Assembly (NCBI GenBank): GCA_020027875.1
Contig: JAHRHA010000021.1
Span: 1 to 56,487 of the forward strand
Source: Micromonosporaceae bacterium
GTDB lineage: Bacteria > Actinomycetota > Actinomycetes > Mycobacteriales > Micromonosporaceae
Direction of reading: 5' to 3'
Length of the DNA: 56,487 nt
The position numbers and the translations under genes were made by a program. Below are positions 45,589-54,261 of this stretch, in pieces (positions within the stretch are counted from its first letter, which is position 1; each line of letters opens with the position of its first letter). The notes under the pieces were generated by a model. That model ran no database searches, was not told the origin of the DNA, and was given only the letters and a program-made list of their open reading frames with translations.

Positions 45589-48500
45589 CGATATCGACGC
45601 GACGATGCGGTTGCGGTCGACGAACTCTGCGAGTTCGTCGACCGCGGCCGCGGCGCGGGCGTCGGCGAGGTCGGAGAGCGCCCGCGCGGCCCCACCGAGG
45701 GCAAGTACGCGATCGGTGGCGCTGCCGACGTTGGCGTAACGCTCCGCCGCGTCGAGGTGCCAGCTAGCCGCCTGCGTGTGTTCGCCGCGGGCCGAAGCGA
45801 GCGTGCCCTCCACCGAGGCGAGTGCCGCGCGCGACCATGCGGTGTGGTGCGGGGAGTCGTTGAGCGCTTCGCGCAGCAGCAATGCCGCGTCGGGCCCCAA
45901 CCGGACGGCGGCGTGGGCGGCCGCGGCGACCCACTCGCCGCTGGCGATGGTGCGCATCCGGCGCCATCCGTCACCGAGTTCGCGCAGCATCGCCGCACCG
46001 TCGTCGCAATTGTCCAGCACCGCCTGGCACAACGCGCCGTGGGCGAGCGCCGTCCACTGCAGCCGCCAGAAACCGCTGGACCGTGCGGTGGTCAGCGCGT
46101 GTGCGACGTCCTGCGCCGCGCCGGCCTCGTCGCCGCGAAGCGCGCGCATCCACCCGCGGACCCCTCGGATTTGCAGGTCCCACTCGCCGTTCGGGGTGTC
46201 GAGGAAGGCGTCCGCAACGGCGAAGAACTGATCCCACTCGCCGGCGAAGAGCGCCTGCATCGCTTCGAACGAGTACCTCACCAGGCCGCTGCCATCGTTC
46301 GAGCCCTCCTCGTCGAGCAGGCGATCGGACCCGATCCGGTCGCCCTCCTCGCGCAGGGCATGGGCCACGGTCTGGGTGGCCCGCCGCAGGCTCGGCAGGT
46401 GGTAGGTCCGGCAGAACTCCAGTACCTCCTGCAGGTCCACCAACCCGCCGGGCTCGCCGGCCTGGTAGCGACACATGCCGATCGTGATCAATGCGTTGGC
46501 TCGAAGCTCGACCAGCCCCAACCGCTCGGCGATCTCGGCGGCTATCTGGGTGGCTCCCAACGCTGGCGAGTGCTCGAAGTTGAGCATGTGTAGCCGGCCG
46601 AGCTCTGCATAGGCCTGCGCCTTCTCCGGGGTGTCCGGACAGCTGTCGAACAGCTCGATGGCCCGGTCGAGGCAGCGCAGCGCGGCCGTGCGATCCGCCT
46701 TGAGCCAGGCGATCTGGCCCAGCAGGGTCCACGCCCGGGCGGCGCCGCCGTGGTCGCTCACGCGATACAACAGGGTGGCCAGCTCGGCGAGCCGGTCCGG
46801 TCCGGGGCCGCCGAGGAACGCGGTGGCGTCGCGATGGAAGGCGAGTTCGATGCCGAGCAGCTCGACGCCGTGGCGGTCGGCGTCGGCATAACCGACATCA
46901 CCATAACCGACATCACCATGACCGGCGTCCGCATGACCGGCGTCCGCGCGACCTGCGTCTGGCCGGACAACGGCGACGAGCTGGTCGGCCCGGGCCACAT
47001 GGGTCGCGGCGGCGTCGAACGCGTTGAGCATCGCGGCTCGTCGGGCGGCGCGGCGGAGTGCTGTCAGGGCGGGCGCTGCGTACGGGCGCGGGTCCAGCCC
47101 GAGGGCGAGGGCTGTCTCGTACGCCGTGTAGCGGTGGTGGGCCACAACCTCGGCGATGTCCGTGCCGCGGCTGTCGACCCGCGCGTCGAGCCAGTCGGCC
47201 GTGCGGACATGGCGAGCGATGCGCTCGGCTCGCGGGAGCCGCTCGTAACAGACGTCGCTGACGAGGACGTGCCCGAACCTGTACTCGGGTTCGTCGGCCA
47301 TCGTCGTGTCGGGTTGTTCCCGAACCAGGTCCCGCTGCGCGAGCGCACGCAGGGCCCGCTCGACCGCCTCGGCACTGGTCCCCAGCGCCGCGGCGAGCGC
47401 ACCTGGCCAGAACCGTTCGCCGACCGCCGCCGCGGCCTGCAATACCGCCCGTTCGCTGGCGTCGAGTAGGTCGATGCGGTTGGCGATGACGGCGTGCACG
47501 TTCTCCGGCATCGGCAGCTCGTCGCTCGCGTCCATGATCCAGACGTGGTCGACCTGGCGGAGTATGCCGCGCTCGACGAGCATCCGGCCGTACTCGTGGG
47601 CAAAGAGCGGCATCCCGTCGGCCAGCTCCACGAGCGATCGCAGCTGCTCGTGCGGGAACGCGGCCGGCCCGAACATGTGGGCGTAGAGCGTCACGATGGA
47701 ATCGTCACGCAACGGCGTGAGGGAGATCGAGAGCATGCCCGGGATGGCGCCTGCCCACGTCGGCTCCCGGTCGACCAACTCCGGTCTCGCGGTGCAGATG
47801 ACGAGGAGGGGAACGTCGCGCGCGGTGGCGCCGATCCGCTCGACAAAGCGGATCATGCGGTCGTCCGCCCAGTGCAGGTCCTCGAAGACGAGCACGGTCG
47901 GCCCGCGCCCGGCCAGGGCGAGCAGGAACCGCCGCCACGCGGACTCGGCGTCCGCTGTGGACAGGGGGGAGCCGGGCAGCCCGAGCAACGGGCGCAACGC
48001 GTCCGACAGGCGGGCGGACTCGCTGACCGGCACGAGGTCTTGCAGCGCCATATCGAGCCGGTCGCGGGCAGTCTCCGGCGTGTCGGTGGCAAGGACGCCG
48101 GCCTGCGCTTGGACGATGTCGGCCAGAGCCGGGTACGCCACGTTCTCCCCGAATGGGGGGCATCGGCCGCTGCGCCAGCAGACCTGGATGTCTACCAGCT
48201 GCTGGGCATGGTGATAGAGTTCCCGCACCAGCCGGCTCTTGCCGATGCCGGCCCGACCTAGCACCGTGACCAGGCGTGGCGAACGCTCGCGGATGACGTG
48301 CTGCAGCGCGCTTGTCAGCAGTCCCAGCTCATGGTCGCGGCCGACCATCACGATCGAATCGGCGTCGGCGTCGATGTGCTGCTGCACCGGGGCGATGGCG
48401 AGCCAGACCTCGGTCGGCGTTGATCGACCGCGCAATATTATCGGCGCCTGAGCGTCGAAACGGATCTCGGTACGGGTGGCTGCCTGGGTCACCCCGCACA

Positions 48501-49188
48501 CGAGTACCCCACCGGCCGGCGCCTCGGACTGCAGCCGGGCGGCGGTGTTCACTACGTCGCCGGCGACGATCGCCTGTCCGCCGTCGTGCGCCGCTGCCAC
48601 GTCGACCAGGGCCTCACCGGTGGCGATGCCCACGCGGAAGGTCCAGCTCTCGGCGGTCCCATCCGCTGGCTCGCCGACACCCGCCCTAGCCAGCGCGCGC
48701 TGGAGATCGAGCCCGGCCCGCACGCATCGCACCGCGTCGGTCTCGGTCGCGACCGGAGCGCCGAAGAGCGCCATCGCGGCGTCCCCGATGTACTTCTCGA
48801 CCACGCCGCCGTACTGCCGCACGATCCGTCGAACCGCGGCGAAGAACGCGGTCTGATGTGCCCGTACCGACTCCGGGTCGGCCTGCTCGGCGAAGGGCGT
48901 CGACCCTACGGCGTCGATGAAGAGCACGCTGACCCGCCGGCGCTCCTCCCGGCCCTGACTGAGGTTCGCCTGCCGCAGGGCCTGTCCGCACCCGGTGCAG
49001 TAGGCGAGATCAGGCGCCTGGGCGCGGCCGCACCGCGGGCACGCCAGCGTTATGGCGTTGCCACATCGACCGCAGAACCGGTCATCCGGCCCTGCGGCAC
49101 GGCCACACGTGGAGCAAGCCGGCGTGGCGATCGCGGATCCTCCGGGGCTGCGGTGTGCGCTGGCGCGGTCTCGAGCGTATGGTCGCAT
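45574..49188 (-). CDS. Class III nucleotide cyclase fused to AAA/TPR ATPase module
   Basis: About 1,204 aa from ATG 49188 (GTG 49236 also possible; no clear ribosome site for either). Two zinc ribbons at the N-terminus (CSTCG..CGRCG, CPRCG..CTGCG). The cyclase domain keeps both metal-binding Asp (LFIDAVGST, EKYIGDAAMALFG), the Lys of the purine site, and GDVVNTAARL with Asp plus transition-state Asn/Arg, the adenylate pattern. A P-loop GRAGIGKSRL, Walker B VLVFEDLHWAD, and a long helical-repeat C-terminal half follow. Inferred to make cAMP on a signal sensed by the ATPase region. A Crp/Fnr gene lies 85 nt upstream on the same strand. Its C-terminal stop is inside repeat copy D. Confidence 0.85.
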   Translation of the reverse strand: MRPYARDRASAHRSPGGSAIATPACSTCGRAAGPDDRFCGRCGNAITLACPRCGRAQAPDLAYCTGCGQALRQANLSQGREERRRVSVLFIDAVGSTPFAEQADPESVRAHQTAFFAAVRRIVRQYGGVVEKYIGDAAMALFGAPVATETDAVRCVRAGLDLQRALARAGVGEPADGTAESWTFRVGIATGEALVDVAAAHDGGQAIVAGDVVNTAARLQSEAPAGGVLVCGVTQAATRTEIRFDAQAPIILRGRSTPTEVWLAIAPVQQHIDADADSIVMVGRDHELGLLTSALQHVIRERSPRLVTVLGRAGIGKSRLVRELYHHAQQLVDIQVCWRSGRCPPFGENVAYPALADIVQAQAGVLATDTPETARDRLDMALQDLVPVSESARLSDALRPLLGLPGSPLSTADAESAWRRFLLALAGRGPTVLVFEDLHWADDRMIRFVERIGATARDVPLLVICTARPELVDREPTWAGAIPGMLSISLTPLRDDSIVTLYAHMFGPAAFPHEQLRSLVELADGMPLFAHEYGRMLVERGILRQVDHVWIMDASDELPMPENVHAVIANRIDLLDASERAVLQAAAAVGERFWPGALAAALGTSAEAVERALRALAQRDLVREQPDTTMADEPEYRFGHVLVSDVCYERLPRAERIARHVRTADWLDARVDSRGTDIAEVVAHHRYTAYETALALGLDPRPYAAPALTALRRAARRAAMLNAFDAAATHVARADQLVAVVRPDAGRADAGHADAGHGDVGYGDVGYADADRHGVELLGIELAFHRDATAFLGGPGPDRLAELATLLYRVSDHGGAARAWTLLGQIAWLKADRTAALRCLDRAIELFDSCPDTPEKAQAYAELGRLHMLNFEHSPALGATQIAAEIAERLGLVELRANALITIGMCRYQAGEPGGLVDLQEVLEFCRTYHLPSLRRATQTVAHALREEGDRIGSDRLLDEEGSNDGSGLVRYSFEAMQALFAGEWDQFFAVADAFLDTPNGEWDLQIRGVRGWMRALRGDEAGAAQDVAHALTTARSSGFWRLQWTALAHGALCQAVLDNCDDGAAMLRELGDGWRRMRTIASGEWVAAAAHAAVRLGPDAALLLREALNDSPHHTAWSRAALASVEGTLASARGEHTQAASWHLDAAERYANVGSATDRVLALGGAARALSDLADARAAAAVDELAEFVDRNRIVASISSRRS
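46880..46954. repeat. 15-bp minisatellite in the cyclase gene
   Basis: Five 15-bp units, two types (ACATCACCATAACCG and GCGTCCGCATGACCG), encoding alternating DAGHA and DVGYG repeats on the minus strand. Confidence 0.88.
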
Positions 49189-49273
49189 GCCCGCACAACC
49201 CGAGAAAGCGATCGATCCCGGATCGCCGGCACTCACCCAAGCGGAGTGTCCATCATGGAGGGCGGAGACCGAG

Positions 49274-49966
49274 TTAGCGGTCGGTCATGCCGGCCCGGCG
49301 GCGCAGTGCGGGCAGATCGGTCACGACGATCCGCCGACCCTCGGTGCGCAGCCAGCCACGGCTGGCGAACGAGCCGATCGCCTGGTTGACGCTCTGCCGC
49401 GAACCGCCGGCCATCTCGGCTAGCTGGCTCTGATTCAGTTCGATCGTCACCATTGGTGCGGCGGAGTCGCCGGCGAGACGAACCAGGGTCTTGGCCACCC
49501 GGCCCGGCAGGTCGAGGAAGACATGGTCCGCGTTCTGCTCGGTCAGGCGCCGGATCAGGCTGCCCAGCGAGCGCATCACCGCGTCGAGCATCCGCGGGCT
49601 CGCGTGCACCAACTCGATGAATGCGCCGCGGGACAGAGCCAGGGCAGTGCAGTCTTCGATTGCCTCGGCGGAGAGAGACCGGGCTGAGCCGTCCAGCAGG
49701 GATACCTCGCCCAGCACGTCCGGCGGTCGAACGACGGAGAGCACCGCCCGCTCTCCGGTCGGCGCGGTCCGGAACACCGCGACGGCGCCTCGGCGCAGGA
49801 TTATCAGCGATTCGCCCGGATCGCCCTCGACGAAGAGGATCTGGCCCTTCCGGTACGTCCGTGGAACCGCGGCGGCCACGACCCGCTGGCGGGCCTCAGG
49901 CTCCAGCCCAGCGAACATGTCCACGCCAGCGAGCACGTCGCCGGCGTCGGTCACGCGAACGTCCAC
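49274..49966 (-). CDS. Crp/Fnr-family transcription regulator
   Basis: 230 aa. Cyclic-nucleotide-binding fold (about 15-130): FVEGDPGESLIIL and LGEVSLLDGSARSLSA (phosphate-binding cassette with Gly-Glu and Arg). A helical linker and a winged helix-turn-helix follow (QSQLAEMAGGSRQSVNQAI, about 180-200). GTG start with GGAGGGG about 7 nt upstream. Immediately upstream of the cyclase gene; cAMP is the likely ligand. No Fe-S cysteines. Confidence 0.92.
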   Translation of the reverse strand: MDVRVTDAGDVLAGVDMFAGLEPEARQRVVAAAVPRTYRKGQILFVEGDPGESLIILRRGAVAVFRTAPTGERAVLSVVRPPDVLGEVSLLDGSARSLSAEAIEDCTALALSRGAFIELVHASPRMLDAVMRSLGSLIRRLTEQNADHVFLDLPGRVAKTLVRLAGDSAAPMVTIELNQSQLAEMAGGSRQSVNQAIGSFASRGWLRTEGRRIVVTDLPALRRRAGMTDR

Positions 49967-50168
49967 GGTACAACCCCTCCCCGCCCTGATCCTTGCCGTT
50001 GTGTCGCTTTATGTACACCCCCCGGATCGCATTCCCGACATCGAGTGGTGGTGGCGTCACGCTAATACGCGGGCGTTCGCTACAACAGCATGTGACACGA
50101 GATGCACGCCACCGTCGCCGAGTCGTAATACCGCGCGTCCACCCGTTTCGCGTATTCCGTGGCCGTTG

Positions 50169-51035
50169 CTACGCATTGTCGGTGTCCGCGCCGCCGTCCA
50201 TCCGCCGGAGGTGGGCGAGCACCAGCGGATCAATGCGGCCGGCGAGGATGCGCTCTTCAAGATTCTCTATGCCCGCCCAGTCGGCCAGCGCGGCATCGAG
50301 ACCCTCGGCGGTGGGTGTTCCCGTGTGGCCCCGCGCGGCCAGTCGATCGCGGACCTCTTCACCAAGGTCACCAGCGAGGTCGAGCAGATCGGCCGGGTCG
50401 GCTTTGTCGAAGTAGAGGGTGTGTAGGTCGAGTAGCCGCGCGAGCTCGCCGATCGGGTCGACGTCGTCGTCGATACGCAGGTCGGCCACCACGTCGCTGG
50501 TGCCGCCGTAACCCATGCCCTTGGCGACCACCATGAGCGCCGCGCTCTGGCGTCCCCGCCGGTCGCCACCCGCCCGGTCACCGGCACGCAGGGCGGCGAG
50601 CAGGCGACGGGTCAGGCGCGGCTCGTCCGTGCTGGAGAGCCAGGAGTGCTCCATCGCGTCGACGACCTCCGGGCCGGTAAGGATGTTGCCCTGGATGGCG
50701 TACCCGTCTCCGGCCACCCCACCCGCCCAGGCGTGACACTCGTCGCCGGTGAACGTCGCACCGTCGCCGGTCGCGCCGACCACGCCCAGCTGCCGGGACG
50801 CCCGCCCGTCATCGGCGGCGGTAAGGCCGGCCACTGCCCCGGCTGCGGACACGCCGGTACGTAGGAGCGTGAGCCCCTGCGGGCGGTACGCCAGATTCGC
50901 GTACGACTGGGTCGCGAGTGCGCCCACCTCGGCCTCCGCTGCCGGCACAGCCGCGCCGACCCCGAGGAACTTGCTCGCCACCGCTACCCCGAGCGCATGG
51001 CCGTCCGCTGAGCGGGCGACGATCGAGAATGTCAT
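50169..51035 (-). CDS. DUF1028 family protein (Ntn-hydrolase-like)
   Basis: 288 aa from ATG 51035 (MTFSIVARSADGHALGVA). The N-terminal TFSIVARSADG and the block GNILTGPEVVDAM are typical of DUF1028, some of whose members are self-processing hydrolase-like proteins. Substrate unknown. The C-terminal third (DDDVDPIGELARLLDLH) fits the family's small domain. Divergent from the exonuclease AS gene; about 200 nt from the Crp gene. Confidence 0.8.
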   Translation of the reverse strand: MTFSIVARSADGHALGVAVASKFLGVGAAVPAAEAEVGALATQSYANLAYRPQGLTLLRTGVSAAGAVAGLTAADDGRASRQLGVVGATGDGATFTGDECHAWAGGVAGDGYAIQGNILTGPEVVDAMEHSWLSSTDEPRLTRRLLAALRAGDRAGGDRRGRQSAALMVVAKGMGYGGTSDVVADLRIDDDVDPIGELARLLDLHTLYFDKADPADLLDLAGDLGEEVRDRLAARGHTGTPTAEGLDAALADWAGIENLEERILAGRIDPLVLAHLRRMDGGADTDNA

Positions 51036-51099
51036 GCGAGCGAGCGTAGTGATCCCGACCGCCATGTGTCCTGGCGACGGTGGGCCATGATGGACTGCG

Positions 51100-51606
51100 A
51101 TGGTCTACCGATACTTCTACGACTGCGAGTTCATTGAGGACGGGCGCACGATCGACCTCGTATCGATCGGTGTGGTGGACGAGAACGGCCGCGAGTTCTA
51201 CGCCATCTCCACCGAGTTCGACGGCCGGGCGGCCGTACCGTGGGTCCGGCGTAACGTCCTCGACCGGCTGCCCTCCCCTGGCGACCCCGCCTGGCGCACC
51301 AGGGCCCACATCCGTGCCGACCTGCACGAGTTCCTGATCGAGCCGCTGCGCGAACGGTCGGGTGTGGAGATGGAGCTGTGGGCCTGGTACGCCGCCTACG
51401 ACCACGTCGTCCTCGCGCAGCTATGGGGTCGGATGCCCGCGTTGCCGCGGGAGATCCCTCGATTCACGAAGGACATCCGGCAGCTGTGGGACGACAAGGG
51501 CCGACCGCCTCTGCCGGAGGCCGAGGCCGAGCGACACGACGCGCTGGTTGACGCCCGGCATAACCTTGCCCGCTGGCGCACGCTGACCGCAGCCGCGTCA
51601 GGCTGA
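51100..51606 (+). CDS. 3'-exoribonuclease AS-like DEDDh exonuclease
   Basis: 168 aa. FYDCEFIEDGRTIDLVSIGVV gives the first Asp-Glu pair, AWYAAYDHVVLAQLWG the middle Asp, and HDALVDARHNL the final His/Asp, the DEDDh pattern. It matches what I remember of Rv2179c, a structurally known single-domain exoribonuclease. Likely degrades short RNA. ATG start; alone on its strand. Confidence 0.88.
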   Translation: MVYRYFYDCEFIEDGRTIDLVSIGVVDENGREFYAISTEFDGRAAVPWVRRNVLDRLPSPGDPAWRTRAHIRADLHEFLIEPLRERSGVEMELWAWYAAYDHVVLAQLWGRMPALPREIPRFTKDIRQLWDDKGRPPLPEAEAERHDALVDARHNLARWRTLTAAASG

Positions 51607-51806
51607 ACTCCGAGCCTTCAAGATCCGTGTTCCTTTCCAACAGTTGTGTGGATCGAGATGAACGCCCGATTAGGCTGACCAGGTCGGGTAGGCGGTTTCG
51701 GGGGCGCTGGGCGGACCCGTTACAGTCCCGGATGCGGCCCGCCCCGGGCTGGCAGCGGCGCCAAAGGGGTGGGTTCTCGTGACCTGACACATGGAGGTCG
51801 GGAAGT

Positions 51807-52835
51807 ATGCGAATCGGAGTGCTGACCGGTGGCGGAGACTGCCCCGGTCTCAACGCGGTCATCCGGGCCGTCGTCCGTAAGGGAGTGTCGACGTACGGCC
51901 ACGAGTTCGTGGGCTTCCGCGACGGCTGGCGCGGGCCACTCGAGGGCCAGTCGATGCAGCTCGGGGTCAAGGAGGTGCGGGGCATCCTGCCCCGCGGGGG
52001 GACCATTCTCGGCTCCTCGCGCACCAACCCGTTCAAGATCGACGGAGGCGTCGAGCGGATCCAAGCGAACTTGGCCCACCTCGGCGTCGACGCGCTCGTG
52101 GCGATCGGCGGGGAGGACACGCTCGGCGTCGCCACCAAGCTCTACGATCTCGGCGTCCACGTCGTCGGCGTGCCCAAGACGATCGACAACGACCTCAGCG
52201 CCACCGACTACACGTTCGGATTCGACACCGCGGTGAACATCGCGATGGAGGCGATCGACCGGCTGCACACCACGGCCGAGTCACACCACCGCACCCTCGT
52301 CGTCGAGGTCATGGGCCGCCACGCCGGCTGGATCGCGTTGCACGCAGGGCTCGCCGGGGGGGCCAACGTGATCTTGCTGCCCGAGCGGCAATTCGATGTC
52401 GAGCAGGTCGCCGGCTACGTCGAAAAGCGCTTCCAGCACCAGTACTCGCCGATTATCGTGATCGCCGAGGGCGCCCAGCCGGTCGATGGCCAGATGGTGC
52501 TGCATAACCAGGAGCTCGACGCATTCGGCCATGTCCGCTTCGGCGGCATCGGTCAGTGGCTCGCCGAGCAGCTGGAGGCCAAGACCGGCAAGGAGGCCCG
52601 CACCGTGGTGCTCGGTCACATCCAACGTGGCGGCACGCCGAGTGCCTTCGACCGAGTTCTGGCGACGCGGTTCGGCCTCCAGGCGATCGACGCGGTCCAC
52701 GAGAGCGACTTCGGCAAGATGATGGCGCTGCGCGGCACCGACATCGTGCGTGTGCCGTTGAGCGAGGGCACCAAGGAGCTCAAGACGGTGCCACTGGAGC
52801 GCTACACCGAGGCCGAGGTCTTCTTCGGGACCTAA
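51807..52835 (+). CDS. pfkA: 6-phosphofructokinase
   Basis: 342 aa glycolytic enzyme. LTGGGDCPGLNAVIR, GGEDTLG, PKTIDND, MGRHAGWIAL and GHIQRGGTPSAFDR all present. The GGEDT and PKTID forms belong to the group-III actinobacterial enzymes, which include both ATP-dependent and pyrophosphate-dependent members; donor cannot be called. ATG with GAGGTCGGG about 5-8 nt upstream. Repeat copy E starts 7 nt after the stop. Confidence 0.93.
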   Translation: MRIGVLTGGGDCPGLNAVIRAVVRKGVSTYGHEFVGFRDGWRGPLEGQSMQLGVKEVRGILPRGGTILGSSRTNPFKIDGGVERIQANLAHLGVDALVAIGGEDTLGVATKLYDLGVHVVGVPKTIDNDLSATDYTFGFDTAVNIAMEAIDRLHTTAESHHRTLVVEVMGRHAGWIALHAGLAGGANVILLPERQFDVEQVAGYVEKRFQHQYSPIIVIAEGAQPVDGQMVLHNQELDAFGHVRFGGIGQWLAEQLEAKTGKEARTVVLGHIQRGGTPSAFDRVLATRFGLQAIDAVHESDFGKMMALRGTDIVRVPLSEGTKELKTVPLERYTEAEVFFGT

Positions 52836-52842
52836 CCGTTCC

Positions 52843-52915
52843 GGTCGATCATGACCTGGAGGTCATGATCGAGGCAGTTTCGCGACGGTCAGCTCATGAT
52901 CGACCGGATCTTGGG
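52843..52915. repeat. Dispersed palindromic repeat, copy E
   Basis: Palindrome 52845-52872 (13-nt arms TCGATCATGACCT), flank GTTTCGCGACGGTCAGCTC / ATGATCGACCGGATCTTGGG. Lies between tandem pfkA and proC; the AAAGGAGG of proC (52916-52923) follows directly. Confidence 0.9.
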
Positions 52916-52927
52916 AAAGGAGGAGAG

Positions 52928-53734
52928 GTGCACACCATCGCCGTGATCGGGGCCGGCAAGATCGGCGAGACGCTGCTCTCAGGACTGCTGCGCAGCGGCT
53001 GGCCGGCGGAGCGGCTGCTGGCCACATCACGCCGGCCGGAGCGCGCCGACGAGCTCAGGACGCGCTACGGGATCCGCGTGGTCGGCAACGACGTCGCGGT
53101 CGTCGACGCGGACGTGCTCGCCATCGCCGTCAAGCCGCAGGACGCCGCCGCGCTCATGGCCGACCTCGGTCCCAGGGTGCCAGCGGAGAAGCTCGTGATC
53201 ACGCTATGCGCCGGTCTCCCCACGGCTTTCTTTGCGAAGTGGCTGCCGGACGCGACGCCGGTGGTGCGGGTCATGACGAACACACCGGCCCTCGTCGACG
53301 AGGCCATGACGGCGATCTCCGCGGGTCCGCACGCCACCAACGAGCACCTCGCCCTCGCCGAGGAGATGTTCCGGCCACTCGGCCGTACCCTTCGTCTGCC
53401 CGAATCCCAGCAGGACGCGGTGACCGCTCTGTCCGGCTCCGGGCCGGCCTACTTCTATTTCCTGGTGGAGGCGATGACCGACGCGGGCATCCTGCTCGGC
53501 CTGCCTCGCCAGGTCGCTCATGACCTCATCGTGCAGACCGCGATCGGCTCGGCCATCATGCTTCGCGACTCGGGCGAGCACCCGGTCAAGCTGCGTGAGG
53601 CGGTGACCTCTCCGGCCGGCACCACCATCTCGGCCATCCGCGAGCTGGAGAACCACGGCGTACGGGCAGCGCTGCTCGCCGCGCTCGAGGCGGCCCGCGA
53701 CCGCGGCCGGCAACTTGCCGCGGAGAATGTCTGA
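52928..53734 (+). CDS. proC: Pyrroline-5-carboxylate reductase
   Basis: Last step of proline synthesis. 268 aa from GTG 52928 with AAAGGAGG 4 nt upstream. NAD(P)-binding IAVIGAGKIGETLLSG, VRVMTNTPALV, GSGPAYFYFLVEAM, and the C-terminal LREAVTSPAGTTISAI signature. The frame is open upstream through copy E and pfkA, but that reading is a shadow. DUF2203 gene follows after 56 nt. Confidence 0.94.
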   Translation: MHTIAVIGAGKIGETLLSGLLRSGWPAERLLATSRRPERADELRTRYGIRVVGNDVAVVDADVLAIAVKPQDAAALMADLGPRVPAEKLVITLCAGLPTAFFAKWLPDATPVVRVMTNTPALVDEAMTAISAGPHATNEHLALAEEMFRPLGRTLRLPESQQDAVTALSGSGPAYFYFLVEAMTDAGILLGLPRQVAHDLIVQTAIGSAIMLRDSGEHPVKLREAVTSPAGTTISAIRELENHGVRAALLAALEAARDRGRQLAAENV

Positions 53735-53790
53735 GCCGTGCGTGGCGTGAGCCGGAAGCAGCCGGCCGGCGAGTGCTCGATACTGGCCGT

Positions 53791-54138
53791 ATGGATCTCG
53801 TTGAGGCACGGGCCGTCATGGCCGCTCTGCGTTCCCGCATCGACGAGTTCCTCGTCACCCGAGCCGACCTGGCCGAGCTGCGGGCCGATCTCGCCGAGGC
53901 CGGGTCCAGCCGACACGGCGGGCTCGCCGATGCCAAGGGGCTCGAGGCGAGGCTCTACGCCGAGCTGGAGCACTTCTCCCTCGTCGGCGCGCAGGTCAAG
54001 GGGTTCGCCCCGCTCCTACTGGACCTGCCGGGCGAGCGCGATGGTGAGCCCGTGTTGTGGTGCTGGCTGGAGGGTGACCCGGACATCGCCTGGTATCACC
54101 GCCTCGACACCGGCTTCGCCGGCCGCCGACCGGTATGA
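53791..54138 (+). CDS. DUF2203 family protein
   Basis: 115 aa. Helical first half (MDLVEARAVMAALRSRIDEF, DLAELRADLAE), then VGAQVKGFAPLLLDLPGERDG, VLWCWLEGDPDIAWYHRLD and the family-typical end GFAGRRPV. Function unknown. Start ATG 53791 chosen over 53773 because family members begin near this motif. Downstream is a convergent sortase gene with 123 nt between. Confidence 0.82.
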   Translation: MDLVEARAVMAALRSRIDEFLVTRADLAELRADLAEAGSSRHGGLADAKGLEARLYAELEHFSLVGAQVKGFAPLLLDLPGERDGEPVLWCWLEGDPDIAWYHRLDTGFAGRRPV

Positions 54139-54261
54139 CCGCGGGACTGTACAGGCATAGATAGATATCGTACGATCGATGCCAGCTGGCCGGTCGGGAT
54201 CTGGGGAGGCACCGCCTGAAGCGGGGTCGTCAGGAGCCGCGCGTCAGGGAGCGGTGCGCGG

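Noticed and set aside
50089..50106. TGTGACACGAGATGCACG as a Crp site before the crp gene
   Set aside because: Only the left half fits TGTGA-N6-TCACA; the right half does not.
9724..52915. Palindromic repeats as a CRISPR array
   Set aside because: Copies are many kilobases apart, with no regular spacers and no cas genes.
54160..54185. ATCGTACGAT palindrome between DUF2203 and sortase genes
   Set aside because: Short self-complementary sequence with no second copy or promoter context; chance is likely.
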